A stretch of 13,916 bases of DNA, taken from the NCBI GenBank assembly GCA_002353975.1, contig DEKQ01000019.1, forward strand, positions 14,417 through 28,332. The letters are read 5' to 3'. Source of the stretch: Prevotellaceae bacterium UBA2718. Its GTDB lineage: Bacteria; Bacteroidota; Bacteroidia; Bacteroidales; Bacteroidaceae. Under the pieces are notes generated by a model. It did no database searches. It was not told the DNA's origin and saw nothing but the letters and a program-made list of their open reading frames with translations. The position numbers were made by a program, and so were the translations under genes. Shown piece by piece: positions 1-7,421 of this stretch. Each line of letters opens with the position of its first letter. The first letter of the stretch is position 1.

Positions 1-317
1 CGGCTCTTCTTGTTGCCAACGGTATAGAGCGGTATCTGCTCCGTATAGTTGTCCTGATTGCCCTTCTCCTTCTCCAACGAGCCGTCAATATACGCCAACG
101 TACCGTTATAATAAGTATTATAGCGTCCCGTAAAGGCGTGCCAACGCCGCGTCATGGCAGTGTTCTTCTTTGTAGAACATCCCACGACGGTCAACGCCAT
201 CACACAGGCCACAAGAATTTGAAAGATGAGAGTTGAGAATTGAAAATTACGATTCACACGAAACAGACGCAACTGTTCGCGTAAATTGTAATAGCCAGAA
301 AGTCTGTCAGTAATCAT
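1..317 (-). CDS. PorW/SprE-like TPR lipoprotein, N-terminal part (3' end outside window)
   Basis: Partial gene: 105 codons read from an ATG at 317 to the left edge without a stop. The N-terminus has an unusually long polar stretch (about 24 residues), a hydrophobic segment and a lipobox VVGC, making Cys47 the likely lipidated residue. After it comes STKKNT, then a WHAFTGRYNTYYNG segment. From memory, this pattern opens the TPR lipoproteins of the PorW/SprE type, which support type IX secretion and gliding in Bacteroidetes; the TPR part itself lies outside the window. No acidic surface-export motif follows the Cys, so a periplasm-facing position is expected. It follows aroA by 26 bp on the same strand and is probably co-transcribed. 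The start is uncertain: a later GTG or TTG would shorten the odd N-region, part of which is encoded by a dispersed repeat (221-249). Confidence 0.7.
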   Translation of the reverse strand, partial: MITDRLSGYYNLREQLRLFRVNRNFQFSTLIFQILVACVMALTVVGCSTKKNTAMTRRWHAFTGRYNTYYNGTLAYIDGSLEKEKGNQDNYTEQIPLYTVGNKKS

Positions 318-353
318 AATTTTCAATTCTCAACTTTCAATTCTCAACTTTCA
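221..353. repeat. Dispersed GAGAATTGA-type repeat, inverted pair
   Basis: Positions 232-249 and 317-334 are perfect 18-bp inverted copies of each other (TAATTTTCAATTCTCAAC and its complement). The right copy continues as a tandem of TTTCAATTCTCAAC up to about 353, overlapping the aroA stop codon. A related copy lies at 8352-8385. The left copy is inside the lipoprotein reading frame. Confidence 0.8.
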
Positions 354-1621
354 ATGGTGAATCCTGCCGCCTTGAGGTCATCCCAGAATGACGGGTAGCT
401 CTTGCTTACCACCCCGGGCTCATTAATCCTCAGTCCCGGGAACATGATGGCAGCAGGTGCGAAAGCCATTGCCATGCGGTGATCCTCATATGTATCTATC
501 ACCGGATTCTCGTCTGGCTGGCATCTTGAGCCGTCCCATGTCAGCGTGCCTTCCACCTTGTCATCCAGTATATATCCCAGTTTCTCCATCTCTTTCTTCA
601 GCGCCGCTATGCGGTCTGTCTCCTTGATGCGCAGCGTTTGCAGCCCTGTGAAGCGGAACGGAATGTCGAGCAGCGCCGTTGTCACCACCACCGCCTGCGC
701 CAGGTCCGGCTGGTTTATGAAGTCAAAGTCCAGCCTTGGCAGCACCCTCCGCTGCGCCGACAGCGTCACCGTATTGGGTGCCAACTGTCTTTTATCCGCA
801 AATGTCGTCTTCACGCCGAGCATACTGTATATATACCTTACGGCAGAGTCACCCTGCCTTGAGGCGTCCATCAGTCCCGGCAGCACCACCCGCGACGTCT
901 CTGCCGCTGCATCGCCGCCGTTCGCCTTCGTCAACAGCGCCATAATCTCATACCAATAGCTTGAGGCAGTCCAGTCGTTTTCTATCACAAACGGCACGTG
1001 CTCATACGCCTTCGGCTTCACCTCTATCGTGGCGCCGTCAATCCACTCAACGTCAGCACCAAACTCCTTCATGGTGCATATCGTCAGCTCTATGTACGGT
1101 CTTGATATGATATTGCCCGTCAGGTGCAGCGTCAGCCCCTTCGTCATCACCGGTCCCACGAGGAGCAGTGCCGAGATAAACTGCGAGGACACATTGCCTG
1201 CTATGTCTATATGTCCGCCTTCCAACTGCCGTCCCCTTATGCGCAGCGGAGGAAAGCCTTCCTGCTCCACATAGTCTATGGACGCTCCGAGGCGTCTCAG
1301 GGCATCTACGAGCACAGCTATGGGGCGATGCTTCATGCGCTCCGTACCCGTTATCACATGCTCTCCTGAGTCAACGCGCGAGCTGAGCAGCGCCGTGAGG
1401 AAGCGCATGGCAGTGCCGGCACCCTTGATATCTATCTCGGATGGCATGTCGCGAAGCGCTGCTATCATCACGTTGGTGTCATCGCAGTGGCTGAGATTCC
1501 ACGGTTTATCACTATTACCTGACAGCGCATTGGCTACCAAGGCACGATTACTGAGACTCTTCGATGCAGGAAGAGATATGGAAATATCTAAATGTTTGGG
1601 AGGATATACAATATATTGCAT
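344..1621 (-). CDS. aroA: 3-phosphoshikimate 1-carboxyvinyltransferase (EPSP synthase)
   Basis: Joins phosphoenolpyruvate to shikimate-3-phosphate in the cytoplasm, the sixth step of the shikimate pathway to aromatic amino acids. Family motifs are visible in order: PASKSLSNRA near the N-terminus (phosphate and substrate binding), GAGTAMRFLTALL, RMKHRPI, SSQFISALL, LRIKETDRIAALKKEMEKLG and DTYEDHRMAMAF, the last holding the Asp/Glu-His-Arg active-site cluster. The 425-residue length is normal. The segment NDWTASSYWYE replaces the GDASSASY-like stretch of E. coli AroA; I believe this is usual in Bacteroidetes. I chose the ATG at 1621; a TTG five codons upstream would lie inside the -7 promoter element. 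The gene is followed by the PorW-like lipoprotein gene and is divergent from tRNA-Pro. Confidence 0.96.
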   Translation of the reverse strand: MQYIVYPPKHLDISISLPASKSLSNRALVANALSGNSDKPWNLSHCDDTNVMIAALRDMPSEIDIKGAGTAMRFLTALLSSRVDSGEHVITGTERMKHRPIAVLVDALRRLGASIDYVEQEGFPPLRIRGRQLEGGHIDIAGNVSSQFISALLLVGPVMTKGLTLHLTGNIISRPYIELTICTMKEFGADVEWIDGATIEVKPKAYEHVPFVIENDWTASSYWYEIMALLTKANGGDAAAETSRVVLPGLMDASRQGDSAVRYIYSMLGVKTTFADKRQLAPNTVTLSAQRRVLPRLDFDFINQPDLAQAVVVTTALLDIPFRFTGLQTLRIKETDRIAALKKEMEKLGYILDDKVEGTLTWDGSRCQPDENPVIDTYEDHRMAMAFAPAAIMFPGLRINEPGVVSKSYPSFWDDLKAAGFTIES

Positions 1622-1625
1622 ACTG

Positions 1626-1656
1626 CAAAAGTACAAATTATAAGGAATATCACCAA
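1626..1656 (-). promoter_or_regulatory. aroA promoter, Bacteroidetes type
   Basis: Read on the minus strand: TTG (1656-1654), a 20-bp spacer, then TACTTTTG (1633-1626), matching the Bacteroidetes -33/-7 consensus TTTG / TAnnTTTG. Only four bases (CAGT) separate the -7 box from the ATG at 1621, so the transcript should start at or next to the start codon. Confidence 0.75.
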
Positions 1657-1715
1657 GCGGAGGGTGCGAAAAGCAACATTTTCACACTTTTTAGAACTAT
1701 CAGCGCAATAAGCTA

Positions 1716-1746
1716 TTGCGTGTCTCGTTAATTTTTCATACCTTTG
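1716..1746 (+). promoter_or_regulatory. tRNA-Pro promoter
   Basis: TTG at 1716-1718, 20-bp spacer, TACCTTTG at 1739-1746: a very good Bacteroidetes promoter. It reads toward the tRNA, leaving a leader of roughly 65 nt. The leader holds a degenerate GTACAT/GGTA tandem repeat (about 1775-1812). Confidence 0.8.
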
Positions 1747-1774
1747 CACGGCAATTCAGAAGATTGCACATGAA

Positions 1775-1812
1775 AATTGTACATTGTACATGGTAAATGG
1801 TACATGGTAATA
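1775..1812. repeat. Degenerate GTACAT tandem repeat in the tRNA leader
   Basis: Short units (TTGTACA, TGTACATGG, TGGTACATGG) follow each other between promoter and tRNA. This is simple-sequence DNA of the kind scattered through such genomes; no function is visible. Confidence 0.55.
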
Positions 1813-1816
1813 ACCA

Positions 1817-1890
1817 CGGGATGTAGCGCAGTTGGTTAGCGTACACGTCTGGGGGGCGTGTGGTCGCCAGTTCGAGTCTGGTCATCCCGA
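1817..1890 (+). tRNA. tRNA-Pro (anticodon GGG)
   Basis: A 74-nt cloverleaf folds by hand. The acceptor is CGGGATG (1817-1823) with CATCCCG (1883-1889) and discriminator A1890. The D stem is GCGC/GCGT. The anticodon stem CACGT/GCGTG encloses the loop CTGGGGG, with anticodon GGG at 1851-1853. The T stem is GCCAG/CTGGT with loop TTCGAGT. CCA is not encoded. GGG reads CCC and CCU codons of proline. Confidence 0.95.
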
Positions 1891-1898
1891 CAATACAC

Positions 1899-1940
1899 AA
1901 TGAGGCCGATGGAACTTACGTTTCATCGGCCTCATTTTTT
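1899..1940 (+). terminator. Rho-independent terminator after tRNA-Pro
   Basis: TGAGGCCGATG pairs with CATCGGCCTCA, extended by flanking AA/TT and by inner bases, and is followed by a T6 tract at 1935-1940. A strong intrinsic terminator just after the tRNA. Confidence 0.9.
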
Positions 1941-1948
1941 GCTATCTA

Positions 1949-1982
1949 CTCCCCCTCCCCTTGGGGGAGGGACGGGGTGGGG
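1949..1982. repeat. GGGGAGGG-type palindromic repeat, copy 1
   Basis: CCCCCTCCCC, TT, GGGGGAGGG, then ACGGGGTGGGG. It sits between the tRNA terminator and the stop codon of the convergent small lipoprotein gene. Related copies lie at 8316-8333, 8896-8914 and 9581-9599. Confidence 0.8.
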
Positions 1983-2561
1983 TTACTCCCCTTCCCTCTC
2001 CTTTTCCCACTTCTCCTTGGCTTTTTCCAAATCTTCCTCTACCTTACGCTCCATCTCTGTCTTGTCACCGCGTGACAGCACAGTATGGTCGTAGAGCGAG
2101 AGATAATAGTCGCCCTGATAGTACTTCACCTGCAGCGTCACGTTCATTGTGACAGGATAGTTAGGATCGTCTGCCGGTGGATCCATGAAGCGATACTTAT
2201 ACGTCACCTGAGCCTCATACTGGTCCACGAAATTGGACGTCACGATCTCATAGTCCTTTACGGGGAAGAGCTGATACTGCTGCTTCATTCGTGCCTTGAT
2301 GTCGGCAGGAAGCGGTGTCACCGTGTCGGTAGGGTAATACACCAGCAGGCTCAATGCTGAGTCAATCTGGTTGTTCTTCAGCGCCTCCATGAATTCCTTA
2401 CTCATATTGAACGCGCGAAGCGTGTCCTCATGGGTTATCAGCGGGGCCTCAGGCAAGTCGAGCTTTTCCTTTGCCGTCTTCTCCTTACACGATGTAAGCA
2501 CTGACGACATGCCGCCGCTCAAAATAACCGCAAGGGCGAACAAGAATATGTTTCTTCTCAT
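1983..2561 (-). CDS. Small lipoprotein of unknown function, possibly NTF2/DUF4878-like
   Basis: About 192 residues from the ATG at 2561; in-frame ATGs at 2564 and 2579 are alternatives. I chose 2561 because it gives the usual MRRN-type signal peptide with lipobox LTSC (Cys25). A helix-rich segment (MSKEFMEALKNNQIDSALSL) is followed by an apparently beta-rich stretch with alternating Tyr and Val residues. This order recalls NTF2-like lipoprotein domains, but that is a fold guess and I recognise no family. The C-terminus is a charged helix rich in Glu and Lys. It lies 78 bp or more downstream of the surface lipoprotein gene on the same strand, separated by a hairpin; no clean promoter of its own is seen, so read-through is possible. 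Confidence 0.8.
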   Translation of the reverse strand: MRRNIFLFALAVILSGGMSSVLTSCKEKTAKEKLDLPEAPLITHEDTLRAFNMSKEFMEALKNNQIDSALSLLVYYPTDTVTPLPADIKARMKQQYQLFPVKDYEIVTSNFVDQYEAQVTYKYRFMDPPADDPNYPVTMNVTLQVKYYQGDYYLSLYDHTVLSRGDKTEMERKVEEDLEKAKEKWEKEREGE

Positions 2562-2590
2562 CATTAATAAATTATGCATTATACAAAAGT

Positions 2591-2625
2591 GAAGGGCTCA
2601 GGCCATTGCTGACGCTGAGCCCTTC
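2591..2625 (-). terminator. Hairpin terminator after the surface lipoprotein gene
   Basis: GAAGGGCTCAG (2591-2601) pairs perfectly with CTGAGCCCTTC (2615-2625), loop 13 nt. On the minus strand it is followed by ACTTTTG, a short U-rich tract, so termination may be incomplete. Confidence 0.75.
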
Positions 2626-2657
2626 GGCTTTTATGTTAAATTATGTAGTGCTTTCGC

Positions 2658-5600
2658 TTACTTAGCGCCACCAGGGTTGGTGTTAGGCTGAACAGTTACA
2701 GTTACAGTGTACTTGATGTTCTTGAGCCACTTCGTGCTGATAGTAACGTCGAACTGAATCTTGATAGCCTGCTTCAGAGCGTTACCGTTCTGGTTCTGGA
2801 ACTGGAAGTGCTTCTGACCGTCAGCGCAGTCAAGTATAGCAATCTGGAAGTACTGAGCACCGTTGCTATCCTTAATGTCAGAAACCTTGGTCTCACACTT
2901 GTCGCCGATAGAACCATCCTTATTGTAGTTGGTCTTAGCGTTAGCGAGGTCATAGTTAGGAGTACCAACGATGTACCAAGCATCGAGACCTGGAGTAGCA
3001 CCCTCACCGAGAACAGTGCGATACTGACCGAATGTCTCCTTCAGACCGAAGAGGTTAGAGATAGCTGGAGCAGCTACAGAACCTGGGTAATCAGTACCAC
3101 CGATGTTGGTAGTTGTGATCTGGTCCTTAACCTCGAGGGTTACGTTAGGATTGATAGTGGTCAGAGGCTTCTCGAAGCGGATGATGTACTTATCCATGTC
3201 AACGTCGAGTGTGCACTGTGTACCAACGAGCTTAACAGGAACAGCGTTCTTGATAGTCGTAACGTCGGTTGTCTCATCAGCTGTGTAGTTCACGAGCAGG
3301 AGAGCACCCTCTGTAGGATTACCGCCCTTACCAGGAGTAGCACCCTCATAGAGCTGTACCTTTGTCTCGTTAATAATCTGAGCTGCAATAACATCCTTGT
3401 AAGTAAGGGTCTTGCCATCAGCAGAAACCTTCCACTTAGCCTCGCCTGGCAGGATGCCGAGACGATCCTTATCGAAGATAATCTTAACAGAGTCAGCAAC
3501 CGCTACCTTTGTTACGCCAGCAGCATCATCTGCTACCTTGTAAACATTTACGAGCAGATCCTTAATCTTCTGAGGAGCAGCACCGTTGATGTTGTAGTTG
3601 TTCAGCAGGTCATTGATGAACTGAGCGTCTGTGAAGCCCTGAGCAGTACCATAGATTGGGTTGTTGGTCAGAGTTGGGTTAGATGTTACATACTTGTTGA
3701 TGTTGTCGAGAGAGTATGCAGCAGAAGAACCGCCCTGGAAGTCCCAAGCTGTCTGGTTGTAAGTAGCACCAGCCTTAATCTGTGGACCTGGGTAAGAGAT
3801 AGTAATCTTAACAGGGATGATGAATGCAACATGCTTGTAGAGCTTAGACTTAACAGCGATGTAACCCATGCGGTCAACAGCTTTACCGTCGTAGAGAGAC
3901 TTAGTCAGCTTCTCAGAATCATTGAAGGCAAACTTGACGTTGTGAGCCTGAGTTGACTGAGTATTTGACCAGTTGTCATTTACAGTACCTACAACCTTAG
4001 TACCATCAGAGTTCTTGGCAGCCTCAGCAGTACCATAGAGATTTCCGTCGAATTCATAGATAGCGTGGAAGGTAACCTGGTCGAAACCATTGCCGTCCTC
4101 AGCAGCCCATGCATAGAACTTGTTAACCTCAGCCTCTTGGATAGTAGCGCCATAGACGTCACCGCAACCCCAGTCGGCGGCGAATGCCTGCTCGGTATAT
4201 GTCTTAGCCTCAGGAGTCTCCAGAGTCCAAACGATACGATAGTAGCGAACGTCAACAACCTGATTGTTCACCTTATCCTTCAGTACAACCTGGATAACAG
4301 GAGTCTTACCGATAGCGTCGCGGTTCTTACCGTCAGTGATAGTACCGTCAGCAGCGCAAGAAGAGAGGATGTCGTGACCGTTCTCGTCCTTAGTGATCTT
4401 AGCATACTTAGCCTGGTTTGTAGCGTCAGTTGTCTGGTTCTCGTTCAGGACGTTGTACTCAACGAGGTTGTGCTCGAACTCGAGACCGTAAGAAACGTAA
4501 TCAACGATGTTACCGTTAGTGTCGCAAACGTCGTCAAGAGAGTTCAGGTCAAGAGTCTTGTTGTACTGAACATTCTTGAGGATGTGGAGGTTGTCGTATG
4601 GATACTTGTTGTGCAGAGCAACAGCAGAGCTTTGGTTTGTAGTCTTCTTGAACTCTGTGTAGATGTCAGAGAAAGCATAGAAGTGAGGTACCTTATCTGC
4701 ATTAGCCTCGTCAGCCTTTGCTATGCCCTTCTGGTGGATACGTACCTTGCTTGTGGTCTCACAGAGACGAGCCCAGTCAGAGTAAACGGCAGCACTCTCC
4801 TCACCCTCTGCGAGCTGAGCCTTAGCAATCTCAGCCTTCAGAGCTACGATGGTGAAGTCCTTGTTACCGTTGTTGATCTGGTTCTCGTTCTTAGACTGCT
4901 CAACATTCTTTGTCAGCTTAACAGTGAGCTTACCGTCCTTAACCTCGTAACCAGCTACGTTCAGCTTGATACCGTCCTTCACGTTGTCAGCACGTGTGAG
5001 GTAGTTTGTAGCATAGTTCTGGATGTACTCCAGAGAAGCGATGTTCTCAGCAGTAACGCCTGATGGGTTAACATAGTATGTAGCGGTAACTGTACCGTTG
5101 TCGATAAGGAATGAGTCTGGCTTAGCAACGCCGTTGTCGCCAGAGTACTTAGCGTCTGTTGGGTAGTCGCGGAGGAACTCAGCCTTCTCAGCCTTCTTCT
5201 CTTCGTCTGCCTTACCCCAAGACTTGTACTTGATAGAAGCGAAGTCGATGCACTCAACACCGTCGATGTACTTGTTAGGAGCAAATACAATAGAGGTGAG
5301 GCGCTTAGAGATCAGGACGTTGAGGAGGTTAACCTTGTCGTTAACAGCGTTGATCTTGTTGTTAGCCTCTTCCATACCCTCAGCCAGAGCAGTCTTTGTA
5401 GCGTAGGTCTCAGCAACAGTTGACTTGAAAGCTGTCAGGGCATCGTTGAGCTTCTGGATGTCTTCAGCCTCCTTTGCAGCGAGGTCAGAGATAGCCTGAG
5501 TGTTCTTAGAGATGTTACCGGCGTTTGTAGCGATGTCACCAGTGTTCTTGTCGATAGCACCCTGCTGAGTTGTGTTGTTAGCAAGCTGCTCTTCCTGGAA

Positions 5601-6245
5601 CTTCTGGAGAGCCTCGATAGCAGCCTTGTTGGCATTAATCTGCAGCTTGAGGTTCTCGTCGGCAGCAGCATAAGCAGCAGCGAGTTCCCTGTCGGCAGCC
5701 TTATAAGCATCAGTGATCTTAGCCTCGAGAGCGTCGTCAGCAGCCTTGTAGGCAGTGATGATAGCCTCGTCAGCCTCCTGCAGCTTCTTGATGTCGCCAG
5801 TGAGTGCTGCGTGAACAGCGTTAGCTTCTGCGATGGCAGCATTAAGAGCGCTCTTGTCAGCCTTGTTGTCCTCAAGGTTCTTGATAGCTGCCTGAGCTGT
5901 AGTCATTGCACTCTCAAGAGCAGCTACGCGAGCTGTGAGGTCAACAATCTTCTGATTGTTCTCGGCAATCTTGCCGTTCAGAGTAGCAACATCTGCATCG
6001 TGCTTAGTCTGAAGGCTCTCAATTGCTGTCTTGTTGGCAGCGATTGCAGCCTCGAGCTGAGTCTTTGCAGTGTTGAGTTGGGTCTCAAGGGCTGCGATGT
6101 CAGCAGAAAGATCATCGTCGAGATTGTCAATACGAGTATTGACAGCGCTGATCTCCTCATCGTAATCCTTACAAGAAACCAATGTTGATGATGTAGCAGC
6201 AAAGAAGGCTACAAGCATCAAAGCACTAAAAATTTTCTTTCTCAT
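2658..6245 (-). CDS. Large coiled-coil cell-surface lipoprotein
   Basis: A 1195-residue protein. Residues 1-24 are a lipoprotein signal peptide with lipobox LVSC, and Cys25 is followed by KDYDEE, resembling the acidic surface-export signal known for Bacteroidetes lipoproteins. Residues about 28-312 are a long Ala/Lys/Glu/Leu-rich coiled coil with repeated AYKAADxxL-type units near 165-200. From LTSIVFAPNKYIDG (about 316) onward the protein is predicted mostly beta, with many Asn, Thr and Asp residues. It ends in a Val/Thr strand and PNTNPGGAK. Codons are strongly biased (AAG, AAC, GTA and TAC dominate), suggesting very high expression. Similar coiled-coil lipoproteins are common in Prevotella, but I cannot name a characterised homologue. 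A stalk that projects the beta-domain from the cell is an inference. Confidence 0.88.
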   Translation of the reverse strand: MRKKIFSALMLVAFFAATSSTLVSCKDYDEEISAVNTRIDNLDDDLSADIAALETQLNTAKTQLEAAIAANKTAIESLQTKHDADVATLNGKIAENNQKIVDLTARVAALESAMTTAQAAIKNLEDNKADKSALNAAIAEANAVHAALTGDIKKLQEADEAIITAYKAADDALEAKITDAYKAADRELAAAYAAADENLKLQINANKAAIEALQKFQEEQLANNTTQQGAIDKNTGDIATNAGNISKNTQAISDLAAKEAEDIQKLNDALTAFKSTVAETYATKTALAEGMEEANNKINAVNDKVNLLNVLISKRLTSIVFAPNKYIDGVECIDFASIKYKSWGKADEEKKAEKAEFLRDYPTDAKYSGDNGVAKPDSFLIDNGTVTATYYVNPSGVTAENIASLEYIQNYATNYLTRADNVKDGIKLNVAGYEVKDGKLTVKLTKNVEQSKNENQINNGNKDFTIVALKAEIAKAQLAEGEESAAVYSDWARLCETTSKVRIHQKGIAKADEANADKVPHFYAFSDIYTEFKKTTNQSSAVALHNKYPYDNLHILKNVQYNKTLDLNSLDDVCDTNGNIVDYVSYGLEFEHNLVEYNVLNENQTTDATNQAKYAKITKDENGHDILSSCAADGTITDGKNRDAIGKTPVIQVVLKDKVNNQVVDVRYYRIVWTLETPEAKTYTEQAFAADWGCGDVYGATIQEAEVNKFYAWAAEDGNGFDQVTFHAIYEFDGNLYGTAEAAKNSDGTKVVGTVNDNWSNTQSTQAHNVKFAFNDSEKLTKSLYDGKAVDRMGYIAVKSKLYKHVAFIIPVKITISYPGPQIKAGATYNQTAWDFQGGSSAAYSLDNINKYVTSNPTLTNNPIYGTAQGFTDAQFINDLLNNYNINGAAPQKIKDLLVNVYKVADDAAGVTKVAVADSVKIIFDKDRLGILPGEAKWKVSADGKTLTYKDVIAAQIINETKVQLYEGATPGKGGNPTEGALLLVNYTADETTDVTTIKNAVPVKLVGTQCTLDVDMDKYIIRFEKPLTTINPNVTLEVKDQITTTNIGGTDYPGSVAAPAISNLFGLKETFGQYRTVLGEGATPGLDAWYIVGTPNYDLANAKTNYNKDGSIGDKCETKVSDIKDSNGAQYFQIAILDCADGQKHFQFQNQNGNALKQAIKIQFDVTISTKWLKNIKYTVTVTVQPNTNPGGAK

Positions 6246-6394
6246 AAAAGTTTAAAAATAAGTTATTAAATAAAAGTTTGTTGTTTTTTTGTTAAGTTTT
6301 CTTTCTTCTCTTTGTCTTTTAGATGTTTTAATGGTTTAATTAATTTCTTTTGCTTTGTTATTGAAATATCCTTTATATATTATAATAAGGTGTA
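6246..6394 (-). promoter_or_regulatory. A-rich leader of the surface lipoprotein gene
   Basis: The 149 bp between the AraC-type gene and the lipoprotein ATG read on the minus strand as almost G-free, A-rich, unstructured leader (runs such as AACAAAAAAACAACAAAC, then TTTTTAAACTTTT before the ATG). This suits translation initiation without Shine-Dalgarno in Bacteroidetes. No TTG / TAnnTTTG pair is evident; the nearest candidate is an AT-rich TATAATATATAAAGG stretch around 6371-6387. Confidence 0.5.
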
Positions 6395-6739
6395 TTAATG
6401 TCTTGCCGTACGCAGGTACTGATATGGCGTGAGCCCCGTGAAGCGGCGGAACACCTGAAAGTATGTCGCCCTTGACGAGAAGCCGCATTTCTCTCCGGTG
6501 GCGTATGAAGCATCGTCGTGCCTGAGAATCTCCCGCTGCGCCATTTCGGTGCGGTAACGGTTGATAAGCTCCTTGAAGCGACAACCGAACTCCCTATTGA
6601 TGACACTGGAGAGGTAGCTGACATTCGTGCCCACCATACGGCTCATCTTTTCCATCGTGAGCTTTTTGTCTGTGTAGCAGCGGTCACGCTCCAAACACAG
6701 CAGGATACGCGTGTGTATGCCCTCTTTGCCTGCGCCCAT
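6395..6739 (-). CDS. Standalone AraC-family DNA-binding protein
   Basis: 114 residues. The two helix-turn-helix units of an AraC domain are visible: the first around LTMEKMSRMVGTNVSYLSSVIN, and the second around YATGEKCGFSSRATYFQVF, ending with the family signature RRFTGLTPYQYLR. There is almost nothing before the domain, whereas typical AraC regulators carry a sensor domain and Bacteroidetes hybrid two-component systems place this domain at the end of a histidine kinase. It is thus either a minimal regulator or a remnant. A good promoter stands just upstream of the ATG, which favours a functional gene. Its 3' neighbour on the same strand, 149 bp away, is the surface lipoprotein gene, a plausible but unproven target. 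Confidence 0.87.
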   Translation of the reverse strand: MGAGKEGIHTRILLCLERDRCYTDKKLTMEKMSRMVGTNVSYLSSVINREFGCRFKELINRYRTEMAQREILRHDDASYATGEKCGFSSRATYFQVFRRFTGLTPYQYLRTARH

Positions 6740-6765
6740 GGCTACAATTCTTCAGTTTTCGGGGA

Positions 6766-6795
6766 CAAAGGTACACATTTTTCTGTTTACCGCAA
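6766..6795 (-). promoter_or_regulatory. Promoter of the AraC-type gene
   Basis: On the minus strand: TTG (6795-6793), 19-bp spacer, TACCTTTG (6773-6766), then a leader of about 20 nt to the ATG at 6739. Confidence 0.75.
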
Positions 6796-6828
6796 CAACT
6801 TTGTATAAATTATTTTGCAATAAAGTTG
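6796..6828. promoter_or_regulatory. Inverted repeat upstream of the AraC-gene promoter (possible operator)
   Basis: CAACTTT (6796-6802) and AAAGTTG (6822-6828) form a 7-bp inverted repeat around an AT-rich 19-bp centre, directly abutting the -33 element. The position suits a regulator site, perhaps autoregulation; this is inference. Confidence 0.3.
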
Positions 6829-6993
6829 GATTTTTTATGTTTTTGGACTTTTAAGGTATCTTTAACTGTTCAAAAGCTATTTTAAGTCAAGGAAAGAAAC
6901 GGTATGAAAAGAAATGCCAAAGAGCCGAAAGGTATTGTAAGGCAAGGGAAGAAGGACAGAAATTTATATAATTCAAGAGACGGAAGCTATAGA

Positions 6994-7192
6994 GAACCAC
7001 GAATTTCACTAATTTCACTAATTTTCTTCTCTTCATGTACCTTAATTCGAGCAATTGTATTTTGAAGTTCCTCGTTCCGAATTTTACTCGCCTGAGCTCC
7101 GCTATGTATAAATAATGTGCGAAAAATTTTTCTTCCATTTATATGGGCATCAGAATGTTTGGAATTCGTGAAATTCTTGTAATTCGTGGTCC
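6994..7192. repeat. Element with inverted CCACGAATT ends
   Basis: The left end GAACCACGAATTTCACTAAT and the right end, ending in AATTCGTGGTCC, are imperfect inverted repeats of about 30 bp (about 25 matches by eye) around some 140 bp of non-coding DNA. Related ends occur at 9468-9540, 12425-12556 and, weakly, 13274-13302. Confidence 0.65.
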
Positions 7193-7223
7193 TTAAATAC
7201 GAAATAATTCCTGTCTTTGGGTG

Positions 7224-7386
7224 ACTGACAAAATGGCAGTAGATGTTTTGCGTTCTAATAGCAGGTCTTTTACCTCCTAATAGTAGGTCTTTTACCCGGT
7301 AATAGCAGGTCTTTTAGGAGGTAAAAGACCTGCTATTACAACGCGCTGATTATCAGACGGTTTGACTCTGCCAAAATGGCAGAGTC
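7224..7386. repeat. Two AAAATGGCAG palindromes
   Basis: The copy at 7364-7386 is a 10-bp stem: GACTCTGCCA, loop AAA, TGGCAGAGTC. A weaker copy at about 7224-7240 reads ACTGACAAAATGGCAGT, with one mismatched pair. The 22-bp repeat cluster lies between them. The second is followed by CTTTT and could terminate transcription weakly. Confidence 0.6.
7255..7339. repeat. 22-bp repeat cluster with a perfect 18-bp inverted pair
   Basis: Three direct units containing TAATAGYAGGTCTTTTA (starting near 7256, 7278 and 7300) are followed by one inverted unit. The last direct unit and the inverted one form a perfect 18-bp stem, GTAATAGCAGGTCTTTTA (7299-7316) with 7322-7339, closed by a GGAGG loop. Confidence 0.85.
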
Positions 7387-7421
7387 CTTTTGGGAGGCCG
7401 AATAATGCTGGCAGACATCCG

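Noticed and set aside
1817..1890. tRNA gene as an integration site
   Set aside because: No integrase and no repeat of the tRNA 3' end is seen in the window; the neighbours are ordinary chromosomal genes.
2808..5063. Long plus-strand open frames (382 and 332 codons) opposite the surface lipoprotein gene
   Set aside because: They lie antisense to a gene with strong codon bias, which avoids stop codons on the other strand. The translations are Leu/Val/Ser-rich with no domain or start signal.
6887..7138. 83-codon minus-strand frame in the gene-free region
   Set aside because: It is built from the CCACGAATT-ended element and has no promoter, family or coding character.
7255..7339. Possible CRISPR array
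   Set aside because: Units are adjacent with only 4-5 variable bases between them, one is inverted, and no cas gene is near.
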